Made by a program: the position numbers and the translations under genes | Notes under the pieces: generated by a model | The model's input: only the letters and a program-made list of their open reading frames with translations | Told to the model about the DNA's origin: nothing | Databases searched by the model: none | Shown here: one piece after another, positions 36,244 through 46,141 of the stretch | Layout: each line of letters opens with the position of its first letter | Numbering within the stretch: position 1 is the stretch's first letter | Source of the DNA: Zantedeschia hybrid cultivar | Taxonomy: Eukaryota > Streptophyta > Magnoliopsida > Alismatales > Araceae | Assembly (NCBI GenBank): GCA_030544215.1 | Contig: JARZZO010000009.1 | Span: 52,633,129 to 52,697,128 of the forward strand | Direction: 5' to 3' | Length of the DNA stretch: 64,000 nucleotides

Positions 36244-36262
36244 TTCTTCGTCCAACGAAGAA
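36244..36262 (+). other. Conserved leader hairpin (E7)
   Basis: TTCTTCGT, loop CCA, ACGAAGAA, about 180 nt after the PBS. It is the E7 counterpart of the hairpins at 7293 and 12699. Confidence 0.58.
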
Positions 36263-36781
36263 TGGGTGCGAATTGGTGTCTTCACGGGCACCCCAAGGGT
36301 TGGGGATGGCTCACCGGAGCTTTGGAGCCCCCCATGGGGTCGTCGGCCGCCGCCTTCTTCCTGGCCGATGCCGAAGAAGGCCGCTAGCCGGCCCCTTCCC
36401 CTCCTCCATCTTCCTGCATGTTGTGTGAGAGGGGGGCGGTTCGGGTATGAAGAAAACTGCACGCAAAGGGGGGTTTTGGAGGGGAGACTATCGGCAACTA
36501 GGGGTCACCGGCGCCGTCGCCGGTGCCCCAGGCCGCTGGGTGACATCCCATGGGACAGGGCCCCGCCAGCTGGCGCCTGCGGGGTAGGCCGCTGCCGGTG
36601 GGGCGCCGCCCCCCTTCACCCTGCACGTAGCTAGGGTTTCCTAGCTGTGTCGGGTGAAGGGCGGCCAGGCTGGCCCGAGCCCTGAGTCTCGAGCCAGCTC
36701 GGGGGGTAGGTCTGGGGCCAGGTGCCGACTGGGCTTGACCTAGGGGCCGGACCGCGCCCAGCCCGCCAAGCCCGTCTGACA

Positions 36782-36803
36782 CCCCCCCCCCCCCCTCCCC
36801 CCC
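36782..36803 (-). other. C-run (G-run on the minus strand)
   Basis: Fourteen C, one T, seven C. It is a quadruplex-capable G-run on the minus strand and a likely slippage hotspot inside the Copia leader. Confidence 0.7.
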
Positions 36804-37743
36804 TTTTTGACTGGCCCATTAGCCCCCTATATAATACCCTTTTTAATTATAGAATTTAATTTATGTTCGAAATGAGATTTTATAATTAAATTGAGTTCTG
36901 TTTTATAATTTTTAAAGGCTAGCAAATAGATTTATTTAATCTAGGGAAATTTAATAAATTGTTGTTAATTAGTTTATTAATCTAATTGTTAGATTATGTG
37001 ATATTAAAGATAATTAATTTAAATGTTAAAATAGTTTCTTTAATGTCAATATTTTTAGCTTGCATGGAATATTATAAATATGCAAATTTGGTGTTCTTAG
37101 ACATATGATGTGATGTGATTACTTTTTAAATATGATTTAATTAGCATGTTTAATCCAAAAAAAAAAAACTTTTTCAAAAATTCAAACTTATCCAAATTTT
37201 GTTTGGTCCTTGGTTTCTGAAATCTAAACGAATTATATTTTTGAAAAAATTATTTCTTTGGCCATGTGATGTGCTAATTCATGTGTGGTATGTTTAATAA
37301 AAATTACACTGTGGTCATGGATAAGCACTCAATAATTTTCATGTGATGATGTGTGGATGTAGATCGATGGTGTGTGTGTATGTGTGGTTTATTAATTGTT
37401 AATAAATAGAGGTCTGTGAACCTCTCCCTCTCTCATATTCCATTGTGTCTCTACCTCTCTCCTTAATGTACTCGCCATACGGCTTTCTGTTAAATTATTA
37501 TGTAATTTGATCGAGGCGACTAAGCATGGAGTGAGGACGATCCACAACTACAACCAAGACGGAAATGAAGGAGTTCATTCAGCCTATGAGTTTGCAGACT
37601 CATAATATAAATATTATATTGTGTATTTGTGTGTGTTTGACTATCTGGCTCAAGTCAAACCACAATGCTATCTATGACCACACCGTGACATGTATGTGAT
37701 GCGTGTATTTCTTTTGATTGTGAATCAAATTACTATGTTAATA

Positions 37744-37748
37744 GTATA
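37744..37748. repeat. Left target-site duplication of E8 (gtata)
   Basis: The five bases before the left LTR of E8 equal the five after its right LTR (62531-62535). Removing E8 plus one copy rejoins the Copia leader. Confidence 0.9.
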
Positions 37749-38891
37749 TGATGTAGACTGGATCTATCACGACCGGATCCCGCAAACGGGGATCCGAAAC
37801 AAGGAGGATCCGGAGCCGGTCCGGATCGAGCGGTGACGAGGGGACCCGACGGGGATCCACAACAGGGCGAAGCCGAGGCTATTTCGGAATGAAGAGGATC
37901 CGCCCGCGGGGGGCACGATCTGCCGCCGGAGCTGCTCTTGGATAGTGAGCCGCTGCTCCTTCGGTCGAACGAAGGCGCGGCGCGAGCAGGAGCTCCTGTC
38001 GGCGGAGCTGTAGACGAGCGTCGGAGCAGAAGCCGGAAAGTCCGAGATCGGACGGGGGGACGGCTCGCTCTCCGTCGAGGGGGTCCGAAGGCACCTTCAG
38101 CGCGAGGCCGAGTCTCCTGGCGCGGGGCGACCGACGGGATCGCCCTCGAACGGCGAGTCCGAAGGCTACTTCAGCGTGAGACCGAGTCTCCTGGCGCGGT
38201 GCAGCCGGCGTTCGGCGTCGAGACCGGGGAGAGGAGTCCGAGGTCGGCGGCCGAGACCGACTCGGGGAGGTCGGCGATGATTCGAACCGAGCCCCTGCAG
38301 GAGGGAAAGAAGAAGAAGAACCAGTCAGCAGGAGTCCCGGGCGTCAGCCCTGGGGGACCCCCTCCGACGGTCAAGTTAGCTTCTGAAGAAGAGTCGATTC
38401 AGGAAGCAAGAAGAAATAGCTAGAACCCTATTCGGACAGCAGTCCTTTAAGGGGTTTCGGAAGCTTAGGGGGGCATCCGTTTTCTCCCCTACCTCCTTGG
38501 CCACAAGTAGCAGGATACTTATAGCGGAGGGTAGCGGATGGTTAACGGTGGCAGCCGATATAGGACTAAAAGGAGGCTTACTGATAAACCGCCATAGCGT
38601 CTGATCCGCCACCGGAGTGGGCCGGATTCGGCTACCGGGCCGAAGGGGGTTGGGCCGCTGACGGGCCGAAGCCTGCTGGGCCCTGGGCCGCCGTGCTGTT
38701 CCCGGGCCGGAGGCTGATGGGCCGCTGACGGGCTGAAGCCTGCTGGGCCGGGAGCGACGGGGCCGCTTATGGGCCGAGGGCTGCTGGGCCGCTAACGGGC
38801 CGAAGGCCGCCGGAGGGCCTAGTACTGCTGCTGTTGGGCTGAATGGGGTTTGGGCCTGCTGCAATGGGCCGAATCGGATTCTGCCGCATCA
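37749..38891 (-). repeat. 3' LTR of E8 (left copy)
   Basis: 1143 bp, TGATGTAG..CCGCATCA on the plus strand. It differs from the right copy at about eight positions plus one T-run indel. A minus-strand TATAAGTA occurs at 38517-38524. The LTR is GC-rich and open on several frames; the 161-codon plus-strand frame at 37938-38423 is identical in phase in both LTRs but has no recognisable domain and is not called. Confidence 0.92.
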
Positions 38892-38907
38892 CATAGCCCC
38901 CCACTCT
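38892..38907 (-). other. Polypurine tract of E8
   Basis: On the minus strand AGAGTGGGGGGCTATG directly precedes the 3' LTR. Confidence 0.85.
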
Positions 38908-39035
38908 TGTCTTCCTCAGTTCTGAGATGGCAAGAGTATAGCCTGAAACTGCCAGAAAAGAAAGAAAATCACAGCAGGCGTCTTCCTTCAATCTTCGAGG
39001 AGCTGAAGGCCCACTCCATCACCGATCTGACGGAG

Positions 39036-39941
39036 ATGAGTGCCCGTTTGTCGGTTCAGGTGAGCTCCCCGAAAGTGTTTCAGCTCATCTTCAGCTACTT
39101 CTTCTGATTCTACTGGCCCTCATCTGCCCTCGATCCGCAGGCTTCGATGACGACCCGTGTCCTGATGCATCGTCAGGAGCTGCTCCAGCGTAAGCTTCTG
39201 GAAGCCGAGGCGCATCCGGTTGGTTCGGGGGAAGGCACTTCGGCGGCTCCTCGCATCGAGCCCCTAGTTGAGGAGCTCGTGACTGCGAGTGCCCGAGCGC
39301 GGAAGCAGCTGGAGAAGAGGGCAGCAGAGGCCCGTGCCGCCGCCGAGGCCAAGGAGAAGGCCGAGAGCGATCTTGCGGCGGTCGAGTCCGAATTCCGGAC
39401 TTTCAAAGCTCAGACCCAGGACAGGGAGGCTCGGCGCGCTTCGGAGAAGCGCCGCCTCGTCGAGGAGGTGTCGACCTTGAAGCGGGAACTGGAAAAGGCA
39501 GCGGAGTCGGCCGTGGCCAACTATAAGGCCGGGAACGACTATGCCCAGGAAATCCTCCGAGCCCAGCTGCAGGCTTCTTCCGCGGTTTTTGACCTCGGAC
39601 TAGCAGTCGCCCAGAGGGCCTGCCCGAGCGTCGATCTGACCGGGGAAGCCATGCCAAAGGGCGAGGAAGCCCGGGAGCTTTTATCCTGGTGGGAGGAGCT
39701 CGTGGCGGAGAGGGCCCCGCCTCCAGCTGATGCCGAGGAGGCCGGCGCCGAGGAGGCCGAGACCGAAGAGGCCGATGCCGAAGAGGCCGATGCTGAAGAA
39801 GCAAATGCCGAAGAGGCCGCTGCTGAAGATGCCCTTGCCGAAGGCGCCGCTTCTGAAGCGGTGCAGGTCGTCGACTCTCCCTCTCCTTCTCCTGACCGAA
39901 ACGTCGTCGAGGTGGAGGAGGAGGGGGTTGTCGAGGACTGA
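39036..39941 (+). CDS. Antisense accessory ORF of E8, apparently two exons; coiled-coil acidic protein
   Basis: It lies between the integrase and the 3' LTR but on the strand opposite to gag-pol, as in Tat-lineage elements with an additional ORF. The main open part runs from ATG 39147 to 39941 (264 aa). Upstream, a short exon from ATG 39036 ends at CAG|GTGAGC (donor at 39060), and a pyrimidine-rich acceptor ends CCGCAG at 39140. The 81-nt intron joins the exons in phase 0, giving MSARLSVQ then ASMTTRVLM. The protein has an Ala/Glu/Arg/Lys-rich coiled coil (about residues 35-135), a block SSAVFDLGLAVAQRACPSVD, then an acidic C-terminus built on EEA(D/E/N)AEEA repeats. No catalytic motif. Transcription would start in or near the left LTR read antisense. 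Function unknown. Confidence 0.66.
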
Positions 39942-40330
39942 TACGAGGGTTCCCCTCGGTTTTCTTTTTGCTTTACTTTTGTAAGCTCTTGGCCAGGCGT
40001 ACGGCTGAGCTTTGTATCTCCCTTTACTTTAAAAAATGGAAGGAAGGTTTTTGGCTTTACCTGGCTGCTTGCGTACGATCGACCGAATGTAGCCCTTCAG
40101 GAGCCTTAGATCCCGTCGTCGTTCGCTATAGCTTGTAAGGCTGAAACCCGATGCCGGTTCGGATAGAACGTCGTCACAGTATTCGGCCGGGGCCTTTACT
40201 ATGGTGGTTCATATGATCCCTTAGGGGCATCTTGCCGCTTCTTACGCTTGTCGGATGGCCGAAGCCCTTCATGCTTCCGCTCGCGCGAACTTAGATATGC
40301 CTTGGCGCCTCCAGAATCGGTATACGTGGC
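39942..40330. mobile_element. E8 spacer between antisense gene and tandem array
   Basis: Non-coding. Just after the antisense stop codon there is a T-rich stretch and 'tttactttaaaaaatgga', a plausible polyadenylation region for the antisense transcript. Nothing else recognisable. Confidence 0.5.
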
Positions 40331-41391
40331 CGGAGCCATTCCCGGAACGATTTACACGGACTTTCAGAGAAACCCATGCCGCTCCCGATACGGTTTGCAT
40401 GGCCGAAGCCACTCCCGGTACGGTTTACACGGACTTAGAGAGAATACCATGCCGCTCCCGATACGGTTTGCATGGCCGAAGCCACTCCCGGTATGGTTTA
40501 CACGGACTTACAGAAAACCTTGCCGCTCCCGATACGGTTTGCATGGCCAAAGCCACTCCCGTTACGGTTTACACGGACCTTAGAGAAAACCATGCCGCTC
40601 CCGATACGGTTTGCATGGCCGAAGCCACTCCCGGTACGGTTTACACGGACTTAAAGAAAACCTTGCCGCTCCCGATACGGTTTGCATGGCCAAAGCCACT
40701 CCCGGTACGGTTTACACGGACTTTCAGAGAAAACCATGCCGCTCCCGATACGGTTTGCATGGCCGAAGCCACTCCCGGTACGGTTTACACGGACCTTAGA
40801 GAAAACCATGCCGCTCCCGATACGGTTTGCATGGCCGAAGCCACTCCCGGTACGGTTTACACGGACTTAGAGAAAACCATGCCGCTCCCGATACGGTTTG
40901 CATGGCCGAAGCCACTCCCGGTACGGTTTACACGGACCTTAGAGAAAACCATGCCGCTCCCGATACGGTTTGCATGGCCGAAGCCACTCCCGGTACGGTT
41001 TACACGGACTTAGAGAAAACCTTGCCGCTCCCGATACGGTTTGCATGGCCGAAGCCACTCCCGGTACGGTTTACACGGACTTAGAGAGAATACCATGCCG
41101 CTCCCGATACGGTTTGCATGGCCGAAGCCACTCCCGGTACGGTTTACACGGACTTAGAGAGAATACCATGCCGCTCCCGATACGGTTTGCATGGCCGAAG
41201 CCACTCCCGGTACGGTTTACACGGACTTAGAGAAAACCTTGCCGCTCCCGATACGGTTTGCATGGCCGAAGCCACTCCCGGTACGGTTTACACGGACTTA
41301 GAGAGAACCATGCCGCTCCCGATACGGTTTGCATGGCCGAAGCCACTCCCGGTACGGTTTACACGGACTTAGAGAGAATACCATGCCAAGT
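40331..41391. repeat. Tandem array of 71-74-bp dimeric units in the E8 3' region
   Basis: Fourteen well-conserved units plus one diverged leading unit. Each unit has two related halves: GCCGCTCCCGATACGG with TTTGCATGG, and GCCACTCCCGGTACGG with TTTACACGG, the second followed by a variable tail (acttagagagaatacc, cttagagaaaacc or cttacagaaaacc). Unit length is therefore not a multiple of three, and all plus frames stay open across the array; the resulting ORFs are meaningless. Tandem arrays at this position are a known source of satellite DNA in Tat-type elements. Confidence 0.9.
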
Positions 41392-41455
41392 TTTTCTGAA
41401 AGAAAGCGAGTTTCTGTATTTATAGCCTCCGGCTAAAAGCCTGGGGAGAGTTGAC

Positions 41456-43643
41456 TTACATGTAATAACGCCGAAGGCGCTCCACATTCCATGTGCGAGG
41501 AAGGGGTTGGCCCGAAAGGGTTTCCAACAGGTAAGCTCCTCGTCTGATTACCTCCCTGACCCGGTAGGGCCCCTCCCAGTTGGGGGCAAGCTTCCCCGAG
41601 GCTTCGGCTGGCTTGGAAGCATGGGCATTCCTTAACACGAGATTCCCCACTTCAAAGCTCCGGGGCTTTACTCGAGTGTTGTGGTACTTGGCCATTCGTT
41701 GCTGATAAGCCGCCAGTCGGATACGAGCTTTATCTCGGACCTCCTCAATGAGGTCCAAGTGGTCTTTCAGACCTTCCTCATTGGCTTCCGTATTATAGGC
41801 AATGATTCTGGGAGAAGGGAGGCCGATCTCTATGGGAATGACGGCCTCTACCCCATAGGCCATGCGGAAGGGAGTTTCGCCGGTGGGGGTTCGGTTCGTC
41901 GTCCGATAGGCCCACAGGACACTCGGCAGTTCTTCCACCCATCGGCCCTTAGCTTCGCCGAGTCGGGTTTTCAATCCCTGTAAAAGGCTTCGGTTAGTGA
42001 CTTCGGCTTGGCCGTTCGCTTGAGGATGCGCTACCGAAGTAAACTTGTGGAGTATGCCGAAGCTGGCGCAGTTATCACCGAACCGTCGGCTATCGAACTG
42101 CTTTCTGTTGTCTGAGATGATGGCTCGAGGGACACCGAACCGGCAAATGATGGACTTCCACACGAAGTTCCAAGCATTGTTGTCGGTTATTGAGGCGAGG
42201 GGTTCGGCCTCGACCCATTTGGTGAAGTAGTCGACTGCCACGAGGAGGAATTTCCTTTGGCCGGTGGCGACGGGAAAAGGTCCCAGGATGTCGACTCCCC
42301 ATTGGGCGAAAGGCCAGGGATCAGATAACGGGGTCAGAAGGGTGGCTGCCTGATGAGTGAGGGAGCTAAACCTCTGGCACTGGTCGCAGCGCCGTACGAG
42401 GGCTAAAGCGTCCTCTCGAAGCGTGGGCCACCAGTAGCCTTGCCTTAGGAGCTTGTGAGCCAGGGCCCTTCCTCCCGCATGCGCCCCGCACACCCCTTCG
42501 TGGACTTCCCTTATGGCGTAGTCGGCCTCGGCCGGGCCGAGGCACCGCAGCAAAGGTCGGCCAAATGATTTCTTGTACAACACCCCGTCCAAAAGGAGAA
42601 AGTGGGATGAGCGCTGCCGGATGCGCTTCGCCTCCCTAGGATCTGGAGGGACTTCTCCTTGGAGAAGGAAAGCGATGAGGGGAGTCATCCATGTCTCGGC
42701 TTCTGCTTCAGCAATCTGCATGGCTTCGGTTTTGCCGAGGCTGGGTTCGGCGAGCTCCTCGACGAGGATCATCCGGCCTCCCCCCCCGTCTTGGGTTGAC
42801 GCCAGCCGGGAAAGGGCATCGGCCCGGGTGTTCTCGGCTCTCGGGATCCTCACGATTTCACAAGAATCGAATTGAGCGAGGATCTTGCGAGTTACCTGGA
42901 GATAAGACGCCATCACTGCGTCCCGAGCTTCATACTCCCCGGAGACGTGGCCGGCGATTAACTGGGAATCGCTGAAGGCTTTTAAGTTCCGGGCGCCGAG
43001 TTTCTTCGCGGCTTGGAGGCCGGAAATGAGGGCTTCATACTCGGCGGCGTTGTTAGTCGCAGGAAAGGAAAAACGCAGGGCGTACTCCGTCACGACTCCT
43101 TCGGGTGATGCCAGGATCCATCCGGCGCCACTGCCCGTGGAGCACGCGGAGCCGTCCACGAAGAGTCGCCATTCGTCCGGTGGTGCCGGTGCTGAAAGAG
43201 CCTCGGCTTCGGCCACCTCGGGTTCTGGCTGCGGCGTCGTGCAAGCGCCGGGGGTAAGCTCGGCGATGAAGTCTGCCAGTGCTTGGGCTTTTATTGCTAC
43301 TCGAGGGGCGTAGGAGATGTCGAACTCTCCTAGCTCAATTGCCCACTTCGCCAGCCTGCCGGACACCTCCGGTCGGGAGAGAACCTGCCTCAAGGGCTGG
43401 TTGGTGAGGACTTTCACAGAATGGGCCAGGAAGTACGGCCGAAGCCTTCTTGCAGAAGTGACGAGGGCCAGAGCCAACTTTTCCAGGGCTTGGTACCGGA
43501 GTTCCGCTCCCTGAAGGGCTCGGCTGGTGTAATAAACGGGCTTCTGAATGCCTTCTTGTTCTCGGACGAGGACGGTGCTGAGGGCCGTCTCGGAGACTGC
43601 GAGGTATAGGCTCAGAGGCTCCCCGGAAATCGGTTTTGACAGG
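41456..43643 (-). pseudogene. E8 pol 3' part: RNase H, archaeal-type RNase H and integrase
   Basis: Continuation of the RT at 58034 after the E10 insertion; the coding phase matches once E10 and one acagg are removed. In order: the Gypsy RNase H (ALSTVLVREQEG, YTSRALQGAELRY), and a second RNase H (LFVDGSACSTGSGAG, NNAAEYEALISGL, FSDSQL, ADALSRLAS) with the D-E-D-D residues. Integrase follows, with an HHCC zinc finger (HEGVCGAHAG to CDQC), core aspartates in VDILGPF and ISDNRKQFDS, the glutamate in GQAEVTNR, and a GPY/F-like NWEGPYRV near the end. The domain coding itself is open to the stop at 41456. It is dead only because it is severed from RT. Confidence 0.9.
43639..43643. repeat. Left target-site duplication of E10 (acagg)
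   Basis: Equals 58029-58033 on the right side of E10. It lies inside E8 pol codons. Confidence 0.93.
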
Positions 43644-43830
43644 TGTAGACACGCTAATTTTGACGTCATTTTGAGTAAATTTCATATCCTATAATAATGC
43701 CTCGAAATGATCTGATAATTAATCATTAATTAATTTTTATTAATCTTTTTGAGTGTCGGGTTTAACAGATGTGTTTAGGTTAATCAATTGAATTGATTTT
43801 AGTTCAATTTGAGTTAAAATATGAAGAATT

Positions 43831-44128
43831 CTAAAAGACGTCGACCTGTATGGACGCCATTTAGACTTTATTCCTGTTTTAACGTTTAAATTTGAATTTT
43901 AATTAATTGATTAATTAACTAAAAGGCGTCTGGGAATGTCGACGCGTTTTAGGTTTCCTAAATGGTTTCTACTTCTCTTCCGGATGTTTATCCTTATCTT
44001 AATTAGTCTAAAAGACGTCTACACAGGTGGACGCGTTTTACCTAATAAAGATAAAGATAAGTTTTCCCGGATATTTATCCTTATCTTAATTAATCTGAAA
44101 GGCGTCAGCCAAGGTGGACGCGTTTTAG
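43831..44128. promoter_or_regulatory. Four regularly spaced 34-bp dyads upstream of the E10 TATA box
   Basis: Sites 43831-43864, 43919-43952, 44008-44041 and 44095-44128; start-to-start steps are 88, 89 and 87 bp. Each has arms of the type CTAAAAGGCGTC and GACGCGTTTTAG around a 10-nt spacer. Between them, 'ttatccttatcttaatta' recurs, so the region is a diverged tandem repeat in which the dyads and spacing are the best-kept part. Confidence 0.75.
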
Positions 44129-44226
44129 ATAATTACAGATAAAGATGAATTAATCAGTAATTATCTGTCGGTTAAGATGGATAAATTCGGAGTTTTCAAA
44201 TGTTAATCGCGAACGCAAGAAATGCC

Positions 44227-44234
44227 TATAAATA
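44227..44234 (+). promoter_or_regulatory. TATA box of the E10 5' LTR
   Basis: TATAAATA following 'aatgcc', about 100 bp downstream of the last dyad. The same box is at 57296-57303 in the 3' LTR and at 1270 in E1. Transcription probably starts about 30 bp downstream in the GA-rich stretch. Confidence 0.75.
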
Positions 44235-44966
44235 CCCTGCATATTGAAGAGAAAAAAAGAGAGAAGAGAATTAAGTTGAGTTGAGCCATAGCGTTATAGC
44301 GATTTGAAGATCGAAGCAACAACGTCGTAACGCCGGAGCGCTGCCATTTCCAGAAGTCGGCGTCCCTTTCAAGATCTTCATCCTTTCAAGAGCTTCAACC
44401 AACTGGGCATAAGTTTTTCATTACTGCATTTATTTTCATCTTCATTAGTTTCATTTTTCATATTCACTTCATGCAAACACACACCACAGCATAATCTTTC
44501 AAAAACCTACTTGATTTAAGGGGTTTCAAAGCCATTAAACAAGTGAGTTTGCTGTTTTAAATATGCTTAAAATCATGATTACTTCAGATACTACTTCTAT
44601 CTAAATTCTCATCATAGTTCTTCGTTTTTCTTTTTCTGTCTCTGCTGCACTCAACAACAACAACAAGAGATCAAAAGGGGAAATCAAGTACAACTTCTGG
44701 ACGATCCTCAACCTCAAACTCAACAGCAAGAACAAAAGAAGCAAAGAAAGGGCTCTCTTTCTTCAGCCGGCTGAGGAAGGGGAACCAAGGACTTAATCTT
44801 CCGCGTTTGAAAGGTAGGCGATCATACTCTCTTTTGAAATTTTTAAGTTAAAAGTTTCTGGCGATCACTGCACTTTAGTTGCTGTTTTTAATAGGTTAGT
44901 TTACACCTAAACAACATAGATATTTCATGTTAATCACACGGTCATTCTAAGCACCTACAGCTTTTT

Positions 44967-44984
44967 TGGCGATCACGGTGGGAC
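44967..44984 (+). other. Primer-binding site of E10
   Basis: Begins TGGCGATCACGGTGGGAC seven bases after the LTR end. The TGG matches the CCA end of a tRNA and the layout resembles Ogre PBSs, but I cannot assign the tRNA with confidence. Confidence 0.6.
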
Positions 44985-46141
44985 TTGGTCTCGCCATCTT
45001 TTAGTTTCCTTTTGTTCTTGCTATCATCATATCGGGCACCCACGGTGCACCACTTGTGTCTCTGGACACGTCCTCACCAATTGGTGAGTGTTAGTTTAAT
45101 TAATTTCCCTCGTGCACCACGTGCACACCCCAGTGGCAAGATCTTGCCTCCCCTTTGATTAGTTCAAAAAGCTGTTTTTGTGATGAAATGATGTGTGATT
45201 GCGTGATTTCTTAGTTGTTTAGATAGTAAATCATCCTGTTTAAAATCTGAAACTAAAAATCTTTGCATGAGACGATTGTTTACTGCATTTTACCCTGTTT
45301 AAGGAGGATTCGACCCAGAAAATCCTTCTGGAAATCTGTTTCTGCGAACTAAAAAGCGTCCAGGAACAGCGACGCGTTTCAAAACCGCGTCGTTACTACT
45401 AGACGCCTTTTAGCCTCCAGGCTTTCTCTGCTCTTTGCATCTCTTTCTGCGAAATAATTAAGTTCTGTGTTGAATAGCGTCGACCATAATAGACGCTATT
45501 CAGACAGTTTTTAGTTATTTTCCAGGCTTTCTCTGCTGTTTGCATCTGTTCTCTGCGAGAGAATTAAGTTCTGTTTTGAATAGCGTCGACTATAATCGAC
45601 GCAATTCATACAGTTTCTTAATTTTTTTCAGTTTCCAGATTTCTGTGGTTGAGTGCTAGCTACCCATTACTTTATTAAGCATTAGAGGCCATCCAGGTCG
45701 CAGGACATACGCATTGAGGCTAATCCCTCCTCTTCTTAGGAACACATTACTCGACGTCAGCAACTCTCTCTGATTGGGTTGGTCCCTTGATCAGACTAGA
45801 GAAGTTGACGTTGAGACCTCCATAAGTCCCCAAAATCAAGGTATTCCTCCTTGATCATCGGGCTGGTTGTACCAATTGAAGTCCCGCCTAGATTCCGAAA
45901 GCGTTGTGAGAGAGAACCCTAGAGGATAACGGTGGAAATCGAACTGAAACTAGGATCCTTTCCCTGAGCGAAATTGTGGTTTAGTCCAATTCAAATAACT
46001 CAACAAGGAATCCTAAAATCACGTTAAGCATCCACTTGTTTGATTAATCTCTGTACAACTTGTTTGATTAAATCTTTGAAAAGGGAATCTAACATCATGT
46101 TGCTATGATCAGGTAGGGACTTGAGTGTGGCTCCAGACGCC
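44985..46141 (+). mobile_element. E10 untranslated leader
   Basis: No ORF of note, and in particular no extra ORF before gag as reported for large Ogre elements. It contains four 34-bp dyads and ends with sequence leading to the gag ATG at 46142. Confidence 0.7.
45349..45609. promoter_or_regulatory. Four 34-bp dyads in the E10 leader
   Basis: Sites 45349-45382 and 45380-45413 overlap by three bases (31-bp offset); 45470-45503 and 45576-45609 are single. The last two use TTGAAT outer arms paired with ATTCA, a coordinated change relative to the CTAAAA/TTTTAG type. They are in transcribed sequence, so they would also be present in element RNA. Confidence 0.72.

Larger units (their letters stand above)
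36062..37743 (+). mobile_element. Copia E7 leader, left part
   Basis: Homologous to 7113-8700. It contains the conserved hairpin (36244-36262), a GC-rich island (about 36290-36830) ending in an interrupted C-run, then AT-rich sequence. No gene is supported; the open frames in the GC-rich island have no domains and occur on both strands. The leader is interrupted at 37744-37748 by E8 and resumes at 62536. Confidence 0.75.
43644..44959 (+). repeat. 5' LTR of E10
   Basis: TGTAGACA..CACCTACA. Four 34-bp dyads (43831-44128) precede a TATAAATA box at 44227-44234, so U3 is about 0.6 kb and R-U5 about 0.7 kb. The motif GGCGATCA occurs at 44817 and 44860 in the last part of the LTR and again in the PBS. 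The 68-codon frame at 43936-44142 is spread over the dyad repeats and is not a gene. Confidence 0.94.

Noticed and set aside
37938..38423. 161-codon plus-strand ORF in both E8 LTRs (also 61576-62061)
   Set aside because: It lies wholly in a GC-rich LTR, on the antisense strand, and has no recognisable domain. Near-identity between copies follows from LTR identity rather than from selection. An antisense leader role cannot be excluded.
40255..41372. Several long overlapping plus-strand ORFs of repeated MAEATPGTVYTDLRE-type peptides
   Set aside because: They are translations of the 71-74-bp tandem array, open in all three frames because the unit lacks stop codons and is not a multiple of three.
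43831..44128. 34-bp dyad read as a Cre/FLP-like recombination site or CRISPR repeat
   Set aside because: The geometry resembles 13-8-13 recombinase sites, but no tyrosine recombinase is encoded here, spacers are unrelated to each other, sites are not in a repeat-spacer array of constant unit, and this is plant nuclear DNA.
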